DNA from: Chloroflexota bacterium
Lineage (GTDB): Bacteria; Chloroflexota; Dehalococcoidia; SM23-28-2; RBG-16-64-32
Direction of reading: 5' to 3'
Assembly: GCA_016190405.1 (NCBI GenBank)
Contig: JACPQO010000021.1
Coordinates: forward strand, 1-6,451
Length of the DNA: 6,451 nt
This document shows positions 1 to 5,199 of this stretch, piece by piece. The position numbers and the translations under genes were made by a program. Each line of letters starts with the position of its first letter. The first letter of the stretch is position 1. Under the pieces are notes generated by a model. The model worked only from the letters and a program-made list of their open reading frames with translations, was not told where the DNA came from and did not search any database.

Positions 1-1
1 G

Positions 2-748
2 AAGCTGGTGGCCTACGGGGCGGCCCCCATGCCCTACGAGGTAGTGACCAGGGCGGTGAAGGTATTCAAGTGCGGCCTGATGAACGCCTACGGCCAGACG
101 GAGTCCACCTCGTCGCTGACCTTCCTGGGGCCCGAAGACCACATCATCCCGGAGGGCCCGCCGGAAGAGCGCGAGAAGAAGCTGCGCCGGCTGCGCTCGG
201 TGGGTCGGTCGATGGAGGACGTGGCGGTGGCCGTCATGGACCCCAGCGGCAACGCGATGCCACCCGGGCAGGAGGGGGAGATCGTGGCGCAGGGGGCGCG
301 CATCATGTCCGGCTACCTGGGCCGCCACGAGGAGACCCACGAGGCGATGCGGGGTGGCTGGCTGCACACCGGCGACGTGGGCTGGATGGACGAGGAAGGC
401 TACCTGTATATCACCGGCCGCACCAAGGACCTGATCATCCGCGGCGGCGAGAACATCGCGCCGGGGGAGATCGAGGCGGTGCTGGAGCAGCACCCGGCGG
501 TGGAGGAGGCGGCGGTCATCGGGGTGCCGGACGCGGAGTGGGGCGAGGAGGTCAAGGCAGTGCTCATCCCCAAGCACGGGCAGAAGCCATCGCCGGAGGA
601 GCTGACGGCCTTCGTGAAGTCGCATCTGGCCAGCTTCAAGGCGCCCAAATACTACACCCTCGTGGGGGAGCTGCCTCGGAACTATCTGGGCAAGGTGTTG
701 AAGACGGAGCTGCGCAAGCTGCACGGGCAGGCCAAGAGCGAGCTGTAG
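2..748 (+). CDS. Acyl-CoA synthetase (AMP-binding, ANL superfamily), C-terminal part, 5' end outside window
   Basis: Activates a carboxylic acid, probably a fatty acid, to acyl-AMP and then acyl-CoA in the cytosol. The frame is already open at base 2 (K-L-V-A-Y-G-A-A-P), so the gene begins upstream; the GTG at 8 is internal. Visible ANL motifs in order: YGAAPMP near the start, the A5 adenine/acyl motif NAYGQTE (83-103), the ATP-binding TGD (368-376), the hinge region GRTKDLIIRGGENI (from 416), and the A10 motif with the catalytic lysine (codon 692-694). A10 reads PRNYLGK where families usually have a PxTxxGK form; the lysine is kept. The protein ends KSEL-stop. About half to 60% of a usual 500-550-residue enzyme is present. 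The exact substrate (medium- or long-chain, or other) cannot be told. It probably once lay directly upstream of the GNAT gene at 1331; a transposase cassette now separates them. Confidence 0.93.
   Translation, partial: KLVAYGAAPMPYEVVTRAVKVFKCGLMNAYGQTESTSSLTFLGPEDHIIPEGPPEEREKKLRRLRSVGRSMEDVAVAVMDPSGNAMPPGQEGEIVAQGARIMSGYLGRHEETHEAMRGGWLHTGDVGWMDEEGYLYITGRTKDLIIRGGENIAPGEIEAVLEQHPAVEEAAVIGVPDAEWGEEVKAVLIPKHGQKPSPEELTAFVKSHLASFKAPKYYTLVGELPRNYLGKVLKTELRKLHGQAKSEL
729..748 (+). repeat. Left copy of 20-bp direct repeat flanking the RAYT cassette
   Basis: The last 20 bases of the acyl-CoA synthetase gene, including its TAG stop, recur at 1284-1303 with one mismatch (base 731 G versus 1286 C). 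The last 17 bases are identical. Both copies read K-S-E-L-stop in frame. The pair brackets the transposase cassette. Confidence 0.9.
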
Positions 749-749
749 C

Positions 750-767
750 GGAGGCCTTCAGGCCTCC
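750..767. repeat. Left-end REP-like hairpin of the RAYT element
   Basis: GGAGGCCT-TC-AGGCCTCC is a perfect 8-bp inverted repeat with a 2-nt loop (or 7 bp around a TTCA tetraloop). It starts two bases after the synthetase stop codon. It is homologous to the right-end hairpin at 1254-1271, with a compensated base-pair change at stem position 4. No T-run follows, so an intrinsic terminator is unlikely; a single-stranded DNA recognition structure for the neighbouring transposase fits better. Confidence 0.8.
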
Positions 768-783
768 AGGCGAGACGTTGCGA

Positions 784-1263
784 ATGCGTTCATCCTTTCG
801 CCGGCGGCGGAACAGACTGCCGCTGGAAGTGTACCGAGGAGGAAGAGCATACTCGCGATCGCTCGCGGCCGCCGAACGGAGGAAGGTTTTCGCGGACGGA
901 TATTGGGTGCAACGCTGCGTCGACGCTCTGCGCGCCTCTTCGGAGGCCCACGGGCTCGCCGTGTTCGCGTATTGCTTCATGCCGGACCACCTGCACCTGC
1001 TTGTGGAAGGTTCAGAGGCTTCCGATCTGCCCATCTTCGTGAAGGACTTCAAACAACGGACGGGCTTTGAGTACCGGCGGTCGCACGGACAGTCTCTGTG
1101 GCAGAAGAGCTACTATGACCACGTTCTGAGGACAGAAGAAGACGTGCGCCATGTCGCCCGATACATTCTCGGTAATCCGGTGCGGGCAGGACTAGTGAAC
1201 ACGGCTAATGACTATCCGTACAGCGGCTCGTTTGTGTGGGGCGAGGCGATCTTGGAAGCCTAA
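784..1263 (+). CDS. IS200-like / REP-associated tyrosine transposase (RAYT, Y1 HUH family)
   Basis: 159 residues from the ATG at 784, close to the usual 150-200 for RAYT proteins, so probably intact. The Y1 fold is shown by an N-terminal RLPLEVYRGG segment, the HUH metal-binding motif in FMPDHLHLLVEG (H69, H71), the LWQKSYYDHVLR segment (105-116), and RYILGNPVRAGLV (126-138), whose Y127 is the likely nucleophile. Members nick and rejoin single-stranded DNA at hairpins. The frame stays open upstream through the synthetase, but that part is a shadow: family similarity starts just after residue 10. There is no clear Shine-Dalgarno sequence before the ATG, suggesting weak or coupled translation. 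Codon use looks less GC-biased than in the neighbouring genes, consistent with transfer. The stop codon lies at the apex of the right-end hairpin. Confidence 0.9.
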   Translation: MRSSFRRRRNRLPLEVYRGGRAYSRSLAAAERRKVFADGYWVQRCVDALRASSEAHGLAVFAYCFMPDHLHLLVEGSEASDLPIFVKDFKQRTGFEYRRSHGQSLWQKSYYDHVLRTEEDVRHVARYILGNPVRAGLVNTANDYPYSGSFVWGEAILEA

Positions 1264-1271
1264 AGGCTTCC
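1254..1271. repeat. Right-end REP-like hairpin of the RAYT element
   Basis: GGAAGCCT-AA-AGGCTTCC is a perfect 8-bp inverted repeat (7 bp if a TAAA tetraloop is assumed). It overlaps the last codons of the transposase, and the TAA stop occupies 1261-1263 at the apex. It has the same sequence plan and orientation as the left hairpin at 750-767. Confidence 0.8.
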
Positions 1272-1283
1272 ACTACAGGATGG

Positions 1284-1303
1284 AGCCCAAGAGCGAGCTG
1301 TAG
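1284..1303 (+). repeat. Right copy of 20-bp direct repeat
   Basis: Matches 729-748 in 19 of 20 bases. It is preceded by an ATG, so it can be read as ATG-GAG then P-K-S-E-L-stop, a seven-codon relic with no expected function. Confidence 0.85.
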
Positions 1304-1330
1304 GAGTCACATAGCGACCGGAGGTGAGAC

Positions 1331-1930
1331 ATGATCGAGGTCGCGGTGGGCGATCTGGGCCGCCACGAGCAGAGATTCGCGGCGGGGGTCTTGGGCCGCG
1401 CCTTCCGCGATAACCCCGTCGTGATCGCGGTCCAGGGCGATAACCCACTGCGCCGGATGCGCAGCGCGGAGCGCGTGTTCGGGTCCTTCGTGTCCTTGCT
1501 GGAGCAGCCGCCGCTGGCCGCTCGCCGGGCCGAATGGATCGTGGGGATCTGCGGCATGGCGCCGCCCGGCACCTGCCAGCCGCCGCTGCTCAAGCAGATG
1601 CGATTCCTGCCGGCGGTGCTCCGGGACGGCCCGCTGGCCACCCTGAGGACGCTACGGGTGATGAGCGAATGGAAGAAGCGCGACCCTGAGGACCGCCACT
1701 GGCACCTGGGCCCGGTGGGCGTGGAGCCGGGCCTCCAGGGGATGGCCGTCGGCAGCCAGATGATGGAGCGCTTCTGCGCCCGCATGGACGCCGAGGGAGA
1801 ACTGGCCTATCTGGAGACCGACAAGCCGGAGAACGTGCGCTTCTACGAGCGGTTCGGCTTCGTGACGACCGAGGAAGCGGAGGTGCTGCGGGTGCCCAAC
1901 TGGTTCATGCTGCGCGAGCCCCGCCAGTGA
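1331..1930 (+). CDS. GNAT-family N-acetyltransferase
   Basis: 199 residues. GNAT enzymes move an acetyl group from acetyl-CoA to an amine. The acetyl-CoA pyrophosphate loop (motif A) is seen in HLGPVGVEPGLQGMAVG (125-141), with the Q-x-x-x-x-G form. Motif B is LETDKPENVRFYERFGF (161-177). The N-terminal half (about 1-110) is family-typical for uncharacterised GNATs with an R-A-F-R-D-N-P start. The ATG is fixed by a near-perfect Shine-Dalgarno sequence, GGAGGTGA at 1320-1327. The substrate is unknown. The gene probably belonged to the operon headed by the acyl-CoA synthetase and continues into the membrane-protein gene 13 nt downstream. Confidence 0.9.
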   Translation: MIEVAVGDLGRHEQRFAAGVLGRAFRDNPVVIAVQGDNPLRRMRSAERVFGSFVSLLEQPPLAARRAEWIVGICGMAPPGTCQPPLLKQMRFLPAVLRDGPLATLRTLRVMSEWKKRDPEDRHWHLGPVGVEPGLQGMAVGSQMMERFCARMDAEGELAYLETDKPENVRFYERFGFVTTEEAEVLRVPNWFMLREPRQ

Positions 1931-1943
1931 CGGCCTGCCCATC

Positions 1944-2387
1944 ATGAGCCAGCGGCGGAAGACGGGGCGCCAGCGGCGCCGCGAGCGGAGGCGCGAGCGG
2001 CCGGCTGCCGGCCTGGCGCCGCCTGCCGGGCCGGCGACGGCGCCGCGGCGCCAGGCGCGAGCGAATGTCTCCTGGCTGGGGCTGGCGGGGGCTCTGCTAG
2101 GAGTCCCGCCGCTGGCCGCCATCGGCGTGGGCGCACTCGTGGAGCCGCCGGAGAAGGGGAGGTGGCTGGCCGCGGTCCCGCTGGCCATGTCGGCCGTCTA
2201 TCTGCCGGCGGCGTGGGCTTCCGTGTGGCCGACCGGACGGCGGCAGCTCATCCAGCGGGTCGTGGCCGCCGCCTCGATAGTCGTCGTGCTGGCGGGGCTA
2301 CCCTTGTTCGGGCCGCCGATCGCCGCGCTGCTGCTGCCGGCCACGGCGCTGCTGGCCATCGCCGGCGGAGTGTTGCTCCGCCGCTAG
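1944..2387 (+). CDS. Small membrane protein with arginine-rich N-terminus, unknown function
   Basis: 147 residues, no family recognised. Residues 1-40 are strongly basic and Pro/Ala-rich (QRRRERRRERP), then come about four hydrophobic segments (roughly 44-66, 74-95, 104-122, 123-144), ending LLRR. The positive-inside rule puts the N-terminus in the cytoplasm. The ATG at 1944 lies 13 nt after the GNAT stop with no convincing Shine-Dalgarno sequence, so translation may be coupled. Coding status is supported by hydrophobic periodicity and operon position, not homology. Confidence 0.7.
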   Translation: MSQRRKTGRQRRRERRRERPAAGLAPPAGPATAPRRQARANVSWLGLAGALLGVPPLAAIGVGALVEPPEKGRWLAAVPLAMSAVYLPAAWASVWPTGRRQLIQRVVAAASIVVVLAGLPLFGPPIAALLLPATALLAIAGGVLLRR

Positions 2388-2550
2388 GCTGGGACCGCGG
2401 ATCAGGCTCTACAGAAGGGTCGAGGGGAGGCCCGAGGCTGTCGCTCCTTTTCCGGAGGGAGGGTGCCGAAAAAGTAGCCCGCCCCAGACCTCCCCTCGCG
2501 CCGCTGGCTGAAACCGCTCCCCGCTGCCAGCGGCTGTGTGGTTTTCGTAG
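2388..2550. terminator. Convergent intergenic region with candidate terminator hairpins
   Basis: The stretch separates a plus-strand gene from a minus-strand gene meeting tail to tail. It holds a 9-bp stem GCCGCTGGC (2500-2508) / GCCAGCGGC (2526-2534) with a 17-nt loop, followed on the plus strand by TGTGTGGTTTTC, a weak intrinsic-terminator form. A second 10-bp inverted repeat is CGAGGGGAGG (2421-2430) / CCTCCCCTCG (2489-2498). On the minus strand a T5 run occurs at 2469-2473. Terminator activity is inferred. Confidence 0.45.
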
Positions 2551-2805
2551 CTAGGCCGACGCCAGTTGCCAGGGGGAGAAGGGGAACTCCTCCACCGGGT
2601 CCATGTGGTCGCACCAGGGGGCGACCGGCCGCTCGAAGCGCACCCAGACGTCGCCGCCCGCGAAGGGCAGGACGCGGACCACACGTCCGGCCCTGCCGGC
2701 CAAATAGCGCCGGCACCAAGAGGGCGCGTCGACGACCATCACGCGGTCGCCGGCCTGAAGGTGACCATCAGGGGACCGACGTCTGGTATCGACTGCCAAG
2801 ACCAT
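2551..2805 (-). CDS. Small SH3/KOW-like protein, paralogue 1
   Basis: 84 residues starting at the ATG complementary to 2803-2805, chosen because GAGGAG lies about 8 nt upstream and because this matches the length of paralogue 2 exactly. The protein reads AGDRVMVVDAPSW (18-30), CRRYLAGRAGRV (31-42), then VLPFAGGDVWVRFERP and a C-terminal HMDPVEEFPF. The alternating V/R/G pattern and the G-D-R-V plus A-G-R-A-G-R-V turns look like a small beta-barrel (KOW/SH3-like), a fold often binding nucleic acid or protein. This is an inference from pattern only. It is 63/84 identical to the protein at 3293-3547, with residues 18-84 at 57/67. A consensus promoter lies upstream at 2854-2882. An in-frame extension toward 3069 runs through the promoter and the regulator gene and is rejected. 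Confidence 0.8.
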   Translation of the reverse strand: MVLAVDTRRRSPDGHLQAGDRVMVVDAPSWCRRYLAGRAGRVVRVLPFAGGDVWVRFERPVAPWCDHMDPVEEFPFSPWQLASA

Positions 2806-2853
2806 GCCTGTCACTCCTCTGTTCGGTACTCCCCCTCGTATCTGAACGGCATA

Positions 2854-2882
2854 AATATAGTCCTTCAAGACTAGTGTGTCAA
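2854..2882 (-). promoter_or_regulatory. Sigma-70-type promoter for paralogue 1
   Basis: On the minus strand: -35 TTGACA (2877-2882, perfect consensus), a 17-bp spacer, and -10 TATATT (2854-2859, 5 of 6). This predicts a start near 2847 and a leader of about 40 nt before the ATG at 2805. A 7-bp direct repeat TCAAGAC (2865-2871 and 2879-2885, plus strand) overlaps the spacer and -35 and could be a regulator site. Confidence 0.75.
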
Positions 2883-2915
2883 GACCAATGTAACAAAAAT
2901 AGTTTCCCAATTCTC

Positions 2916-2959
2916 TTGCTATGAAACAAGTGCGTAGTGGTATAGTATCTATCGATAGA
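2916..2959 (+). promoter_or_regulatory. Extended -10 promoter and palindromic operator candidate for the winged-helix gene
   Basis: TGG-TATAGT (2938-2946) is an extended -10; a weak -35 TTGCTA lies at 2916-2921 with a long 19-bp spacer. Immediately downstream is the perfect 12-bp palindrome TCTATCGATAGA (2948-2959), centred on the expected transcription start. A regulator bound there would block initiation, so autoregulation by the winged-helix protein is plausible. Confidence 0.6.
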
Positions 2960-2980
2960 CCAGTTGAGGGGGCTTGAGCC

Positions 2981-3292
2981 GTGAGGAACCTGTACACCAA
3001 CCACGGTCTGGTGCTGATGCGCATCTGGATCGATCCCGATGCCACGCTCTCCGAGATCGCCTCGGACATCGGCGTGAAGGAACGGGCCGCTTATCTCATC
3101 GTGCGCGACCTGGTCCAGGAGGGGTTCATCGTCAAGAGGAAGACGGGCCGGCGCAATCAGTACCAGGTCAACATCGATCGGGCGCTGGACTTCAAGCCGC
3201 TGCCCAACACGACCATTCGCCAGCAGATCATGGCCCTGGCCATGACGATGGGCATGCGGTTGCCGGAAGCCAGGGAGCCGGCCAGGGTCTGA
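2981..3292 (+). CDS. Winged helix-turn-helix transcriptional regulator (MarR-like fold)
   Basis: 103 residues from the GTG at 2981, with GAGGGGG about 8 nt upstream. Domain layout: helix 1 around NHGLVLMRIWID (7-18), helix 2 LSEIASDIG (23-31), recognition helix ERAAYLIVRDLVQEG (34-48), and a beta wing FIVKRKTGRRNQYQVN (49-64) with many basic residues. The remaining 40 residues (RQQIMALAMTMGM) may form a dimerisation helix. No ligand-binding domain is present, so it is a minimal DNA-binding protein. It is divergent from paralogue 1 across an AT-rich promoter region and convergent with paralogue 2, whose stop codon abuts its own. Regulation of the flanking small genes is inferred from this layout. 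Confidence 0.85.
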   Translation: MRNLYTNHGLVLMRIWIDPDATLSEIASDIGVKERAAYLIVRDLVQEGFIVKRKTGRRNQYQVNIDRALDFKPLPNTTIRQQIMALAMTMGMRLPEAREPARV

Positions 3293-3547
3293 TCAGGCGA
3301 CCGCCAGCTGGCCCGGGGCGAAGGGGAACTGCTCCACCGGGTCCATGTGGCCGCACCAGGGGCTGACCGGCCGCTCGAAGCGGACCCAGACGTCGCCGCC
3401 GGGGAAGGGCAGGACGCGGGCGACGCGGCCCGCCCGGCCGGCGAAGTAGCGCCGGCACCAGGAGGGGGCGTCGACTACTATGACTCGATCGCCGGCGCGC
3501 AGGCGGCGGCTGGTGGACGGGGCTCGACTCTCAACTGCGGTAGTCAT
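3293..3547 (-). CDS. Small SH3/KOW-like protein, paralogue 2
   Basis: 84 residues, same length as paralogue 1, starting at the ATG complementary to 3545-3547 with GAGGGGG upstream. Residues 18-84 carry the conserved body: AGDRVIVVDAPSWCRRY, AGRAGRV, VLPFPGGDVWVRFERPV, PWCGHMDPVEQFPF. The first 17 residues diverge from paralogue 1 (THR/SER/ARG-rich), which suggests a flexible tail. Two cysteines (C31, C65 by count) are kept in both copies. It is the second gene of a minus-strand pair: the 59-residue gene ends at 3563, 15 nt before this ATG, and the Shine-Dalgarno sequence lies in that gap. Function is unknown. Confidence 0.8.
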   Translation of the reverse strand: MTTAVESRAPSTSRRLRAGDRVIVVDAPSWCRRYFAGRAGRVARVLPFPGGDVWVRFERPVSPWCGHMDPVEQFPFAPGQLAVA

Positions 3548-3562
3548 GGCGCTTGTCCCCCT

Positions 3563-3742
3563 CTAGGAGGCCATCCGCAGGGCGCGCAGCAGCCGCACGG
3601 GGATGGACGGGACGGCACGCTGTGCGGGGGCGGCGGCGCGGCGGTCCGTCGAGACGCTCCTGGCGGCGGCGACGAGACGCAGGTGCGCCACCTCCCGCTC
3701 TATCTCTGCTCGCTTGGCCCGGCTCAACAGCTCGGTGTCCAT
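3563..3742 (-). CDS. 59-residue basic helical protein, unknown function
   Basis: The ATG complementary to 3740-3742 is preceded by AGAAGGGGGA, a strong Shine-Dalgarno region, so I prefer it to the longer 87-residue reading from 3826. The N-terminal half (ELLSRAKRAEIEREVAHLRL, residues 4-23) is an amphipathic, possibly coiled-coil helix. The middle (30-45) is Ala/Pro-rich and probably disordered. The end (VRLLRALRMA) is a second basic amphipathic helix. No family name is known to me. It lies directly upstream of paralogue 2 in the same direction, so both are likely made from one mRNA. Confidence 0.65.
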   Translation of the reverse strand: MDTELLSRAKRAEIEREVAHLRLVAAARSVSTDRRAAAPAQRAVPSIPVRLLRALRMAS

Positions 3743-3853
3743 GACGGTCCCCCTTCTATCCCTCCAACCTGGGGTCTGCACGCAGTCTGCCACGCCCGTG
3801 GCGGCGGCCACTATGAGGGGGATCACAGTTGGGGGGGAAATCTTCAGGCGGCG
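3743..3853. other. Gap between the Eis-like gene and the 59-residue gene
   Basis: 111 nt with two overlapping, mutually exclusive small hairpins (GCCACG-CC-CGTGGC from 3790, and GTGGC-GGCG-GCCAC from 3798) and a G7 run at 3831-3837. Neither hairpin has a T-run. I see no clear promoter here, so read-through from the Eis-like gene is possible. Confidence 0.4.
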
Positions 3854-5083
3854 CTAGAAGAAGTCCGCCGGATACGGCCGGTAGTCCGTGGCCAGGATGC
3901 GGCCGGCCAGGGCGGCGGCCTGGGGTTCGGAGGCCTCGGCCAGGCCGGCGCGCACCGCCTCGCTGGGCTTGAGAAAGCCGTTGTACATGGCGGCGAAGGT
4001 GGCGGCGTCTGTCGAGACGTCTGCGGCGCCGTCCGTTTTGCGGACGGCGAGCCGCCCGCCGGAGCACTCGATCCGCCAGGCGCCCTGGTTCCAGGGGGCG
4101 GCGGCGTCGGTGAGGTGGATGGTGAAGGCGCCTTCCGGGGCGTCGGCGGCCGGCGGCCGGGCGGCCACCGCCTTCTCAACGTCGACCACGCGCAGCATGA
4201 AGCCGTCCCACAGCTCGCCCTTCAGCCGGATGGAATCGTCCACGGCCAGGAGGAGGGGCTCGTCGATGGGGCCCTGCCAGCTGATCTCTTCGGCCAGGTC
4301 GTGCGAGAAGAGGTAGCGGAGCAGGCCCACGTAGGCGGCGCCGTCCAGGGCCGCGAAGTCGTGGACGGCCAGCTTATCGATCGGCGCTCCGTCGGCGCGG
4401 CGCTCGCGGGCGCTGTGGTAGGCCAGGTAGCCGCGGGGCTCGCCGCCGTCGTCGGCCCAGACGGCTACGTCGTTGAGGCGGCGCTTGTCGTCGTACAGGC
4501 GGCGGAAGACGGCCTCCTTCCACCAGCGCTCGGAGCGGTCCAGGTAGCCGTTGCGGCGCTCGCTGAAGCGGCGGTGGACCTCCGCCAGCGTCGGCCAGTC
4601 CTCCTCGGTAGCCCGGTAGGCGTTGCCCGCGGGCCGCGCGGAGACGTAGGGGTGTATCTCCTTGGGGTTGAACTTGTAGACGATGGACGTAGAGGCGACC
4701 ATCCAGCCGTAGCGCCGGTACAGCGACGGGTGGGGGGTGTAGAGGGCGGAGAGGGGCTGGCCCTGCTCCCGCATCGCGGCCAGGGCGTGTCGCAGGAGCT
4801 GGCCCACGTACCCCTTGCGACGGTGCTCCGGCAGGGAGGCGACGGCGGAGACGCCGCCCAACGGGATGGAGGCGCCGTTGACCAGCATGGCCAGGGGGAG
4901 GATGCGCAGGCAGGCCACCATCTGCCCGTCCTCGTACAGACCGAGGGGTGCCCCGCCGATCTCCTCGACGTGGCGCAGGTTCTGCCGTCCCTCCTCCGTG
5001 CGGTCGCCGGAGAAGGAGTAGGCGATGAGGAAGTGGGCGCGGTCCAGCTCGTCGGCGCGAATAGGGCGGATCTCGGTGGCCAT
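3854..5083 (-). CDS. Eis-like GNAT-family N-acetyltransferase with C-terminal SCP2-like domain
   Basis: 409 residues, matching the roughly 400 of the Eis family. These cytosolic enzymes acetylate amines, including aminoglycosides and protein lysines, using acetyl-CoA. The N-terminal GNAT domain shows VSAVASLPEHRRKGYVGQLL (78-97) with the R-R-x-G-x-x-G pyrophosphate loop. SLYRRYGW (120-127) holds Y122, the probable counterpart of the general-acid tyrosine of Mycobacterium Eis. A second, degenerate GNAT-like segment covers about 150-285. The SCP2-like part (about 290-400) leads to the terminus PADFF; in Eis the C-terminal Phe carboxylate is the general base, and a terminal Phe is kept here. The ATG (5081-5083) has no Shine-Dalgarno sequence but has an extended -10 nine bases upstream, pointing to a leaderless mRNA. 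Natural substrate unknown; aminoglycoside resistance should not be assumed. Confidence 0.9.
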   Translation of the reverse strand: MATEIRPIRADELDRAHFLIAYSFSGDRTEEGRQNLRHVEEIGGAPLGLYEDGQMVACLRILPLAMLVNGASIPLGGVSAVASLPEHRRKGYVGQLLRHALAAMREQGQPLSALYTPHPSLYRRYGWMVASTSIVYKFNPKEIHPYVSARPAGNAYRATEEDWPTLAEVHRRFSERRNGYLDRSERWWKEAVFRRLYDDKRRLNDVAVWADDGGEPRGYLAYHSARERRADGAPIDKLAVHDFAALDGAAYVGLLRYLFSHDLAEEISWQGPIDEPLLLAVDDSIRLKGELWDGFMLRVVDVEKAVAARPPAADAPEGAFTIHLTDAAAPWNQGAWRIECSGGRLAVRKTDGAADVSTDAATFAAMYNGFLKPSEAVRAGLAEASEPQAAALAGRILATDYRPYPADFF

Positions 5084-5092
5084 AACGGGTCG

Positions 5093-5101
5093 ATTGTAGC
5101 A
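5093..5101 (-). promoter_or_regulatory. Extended -10 promoter of the Eis-like gene (leaderless)
   Basis: Minus strand TGC-TACAAT: -10 at 5093-5098 (5 of 6) and TGn at 5099-5101. Nine bases separate the -10 from the ATG, so transcription would start at or within about two bases of the start codon. The adjoining heptamer array supplies only CTGACC-type -35 hexamers (for example 5117-5122). Confidence 0.6.
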
Positions 5102-5131
5102 GGGTCAGGGGTCAGGGGTCAGGGGTCAGGG
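5101..5131 (+). repeat. G-rich heptamer tandem array (GGGGTCA), G-quadruplex-capable
   Basis: Four consecutive units of GGGGTCA type (the first starts AGGG), then a final GGG. This makes five G-tracts of 3-4 separated by TCA, which fits the canonical four-tract quadruplex pattern on the plus strand. It directly abuts the promoter of the Eis-like gene. Confidence 0.85.
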
Positions 5132-5199
5132 AACATGAAGGCCCCCCACCGCAGGTTGATGGTCATGAACTTAATATCTCGACCGCCATAATCCTGTAG

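Larger units (their letters stand above)
749..1303 (+). mobile_element. RAYT transposon-like cassette (about 555 bp) inserted between synthetase and GNAT genes
   Basis: Boundaries are inferred from the direct repeat: one copy ends at 748 and the second at 1303. Inside lie a left hairpin, the transposase gene and a right hairpin. Excising 749-1303 leaves the synthetase stop 27 nt from the GNAT ATG, with its Shine-Dalgarno sequence kept. Classical IS200/IS605 elements make no target duplication, so the repeat is either part of the element's cargo or a different rearrangement; the true element ends may be the hairpins (about 750-1271). Confidence 0.7.

Noticed and set aside
750..767. Intrinsic terminator for the acyl-CoA synthetase
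   Set aside because: No T-run follows, and the homologous hairpin at the other end of the cassette shows it belongs to the mobile element.
70..783. Upstream 238-residue extension of the transposase reading frame
   Set aside because: It overlaps the acyl-CoA synthetase in another frame, is Gly/Arg-rich low-complexity translation, and the RAYT similarity begins only after 784.
2806..3069. N-terminal extension of paralogue 1 to 172 residues
   Set aside because: It runs through a consensus promoter and the regulator gene; the 84-residue form has a good Shine-Dalgarno sequence and the same length as paralogue 2.
3347..5191. 614-residue plus-strand reading frame
   Set aside because: It is the complement of the Eis-like gene and the small genes; Gly/Val/Ala-rich composition with no motif, while the minus strand has clear family motifs.
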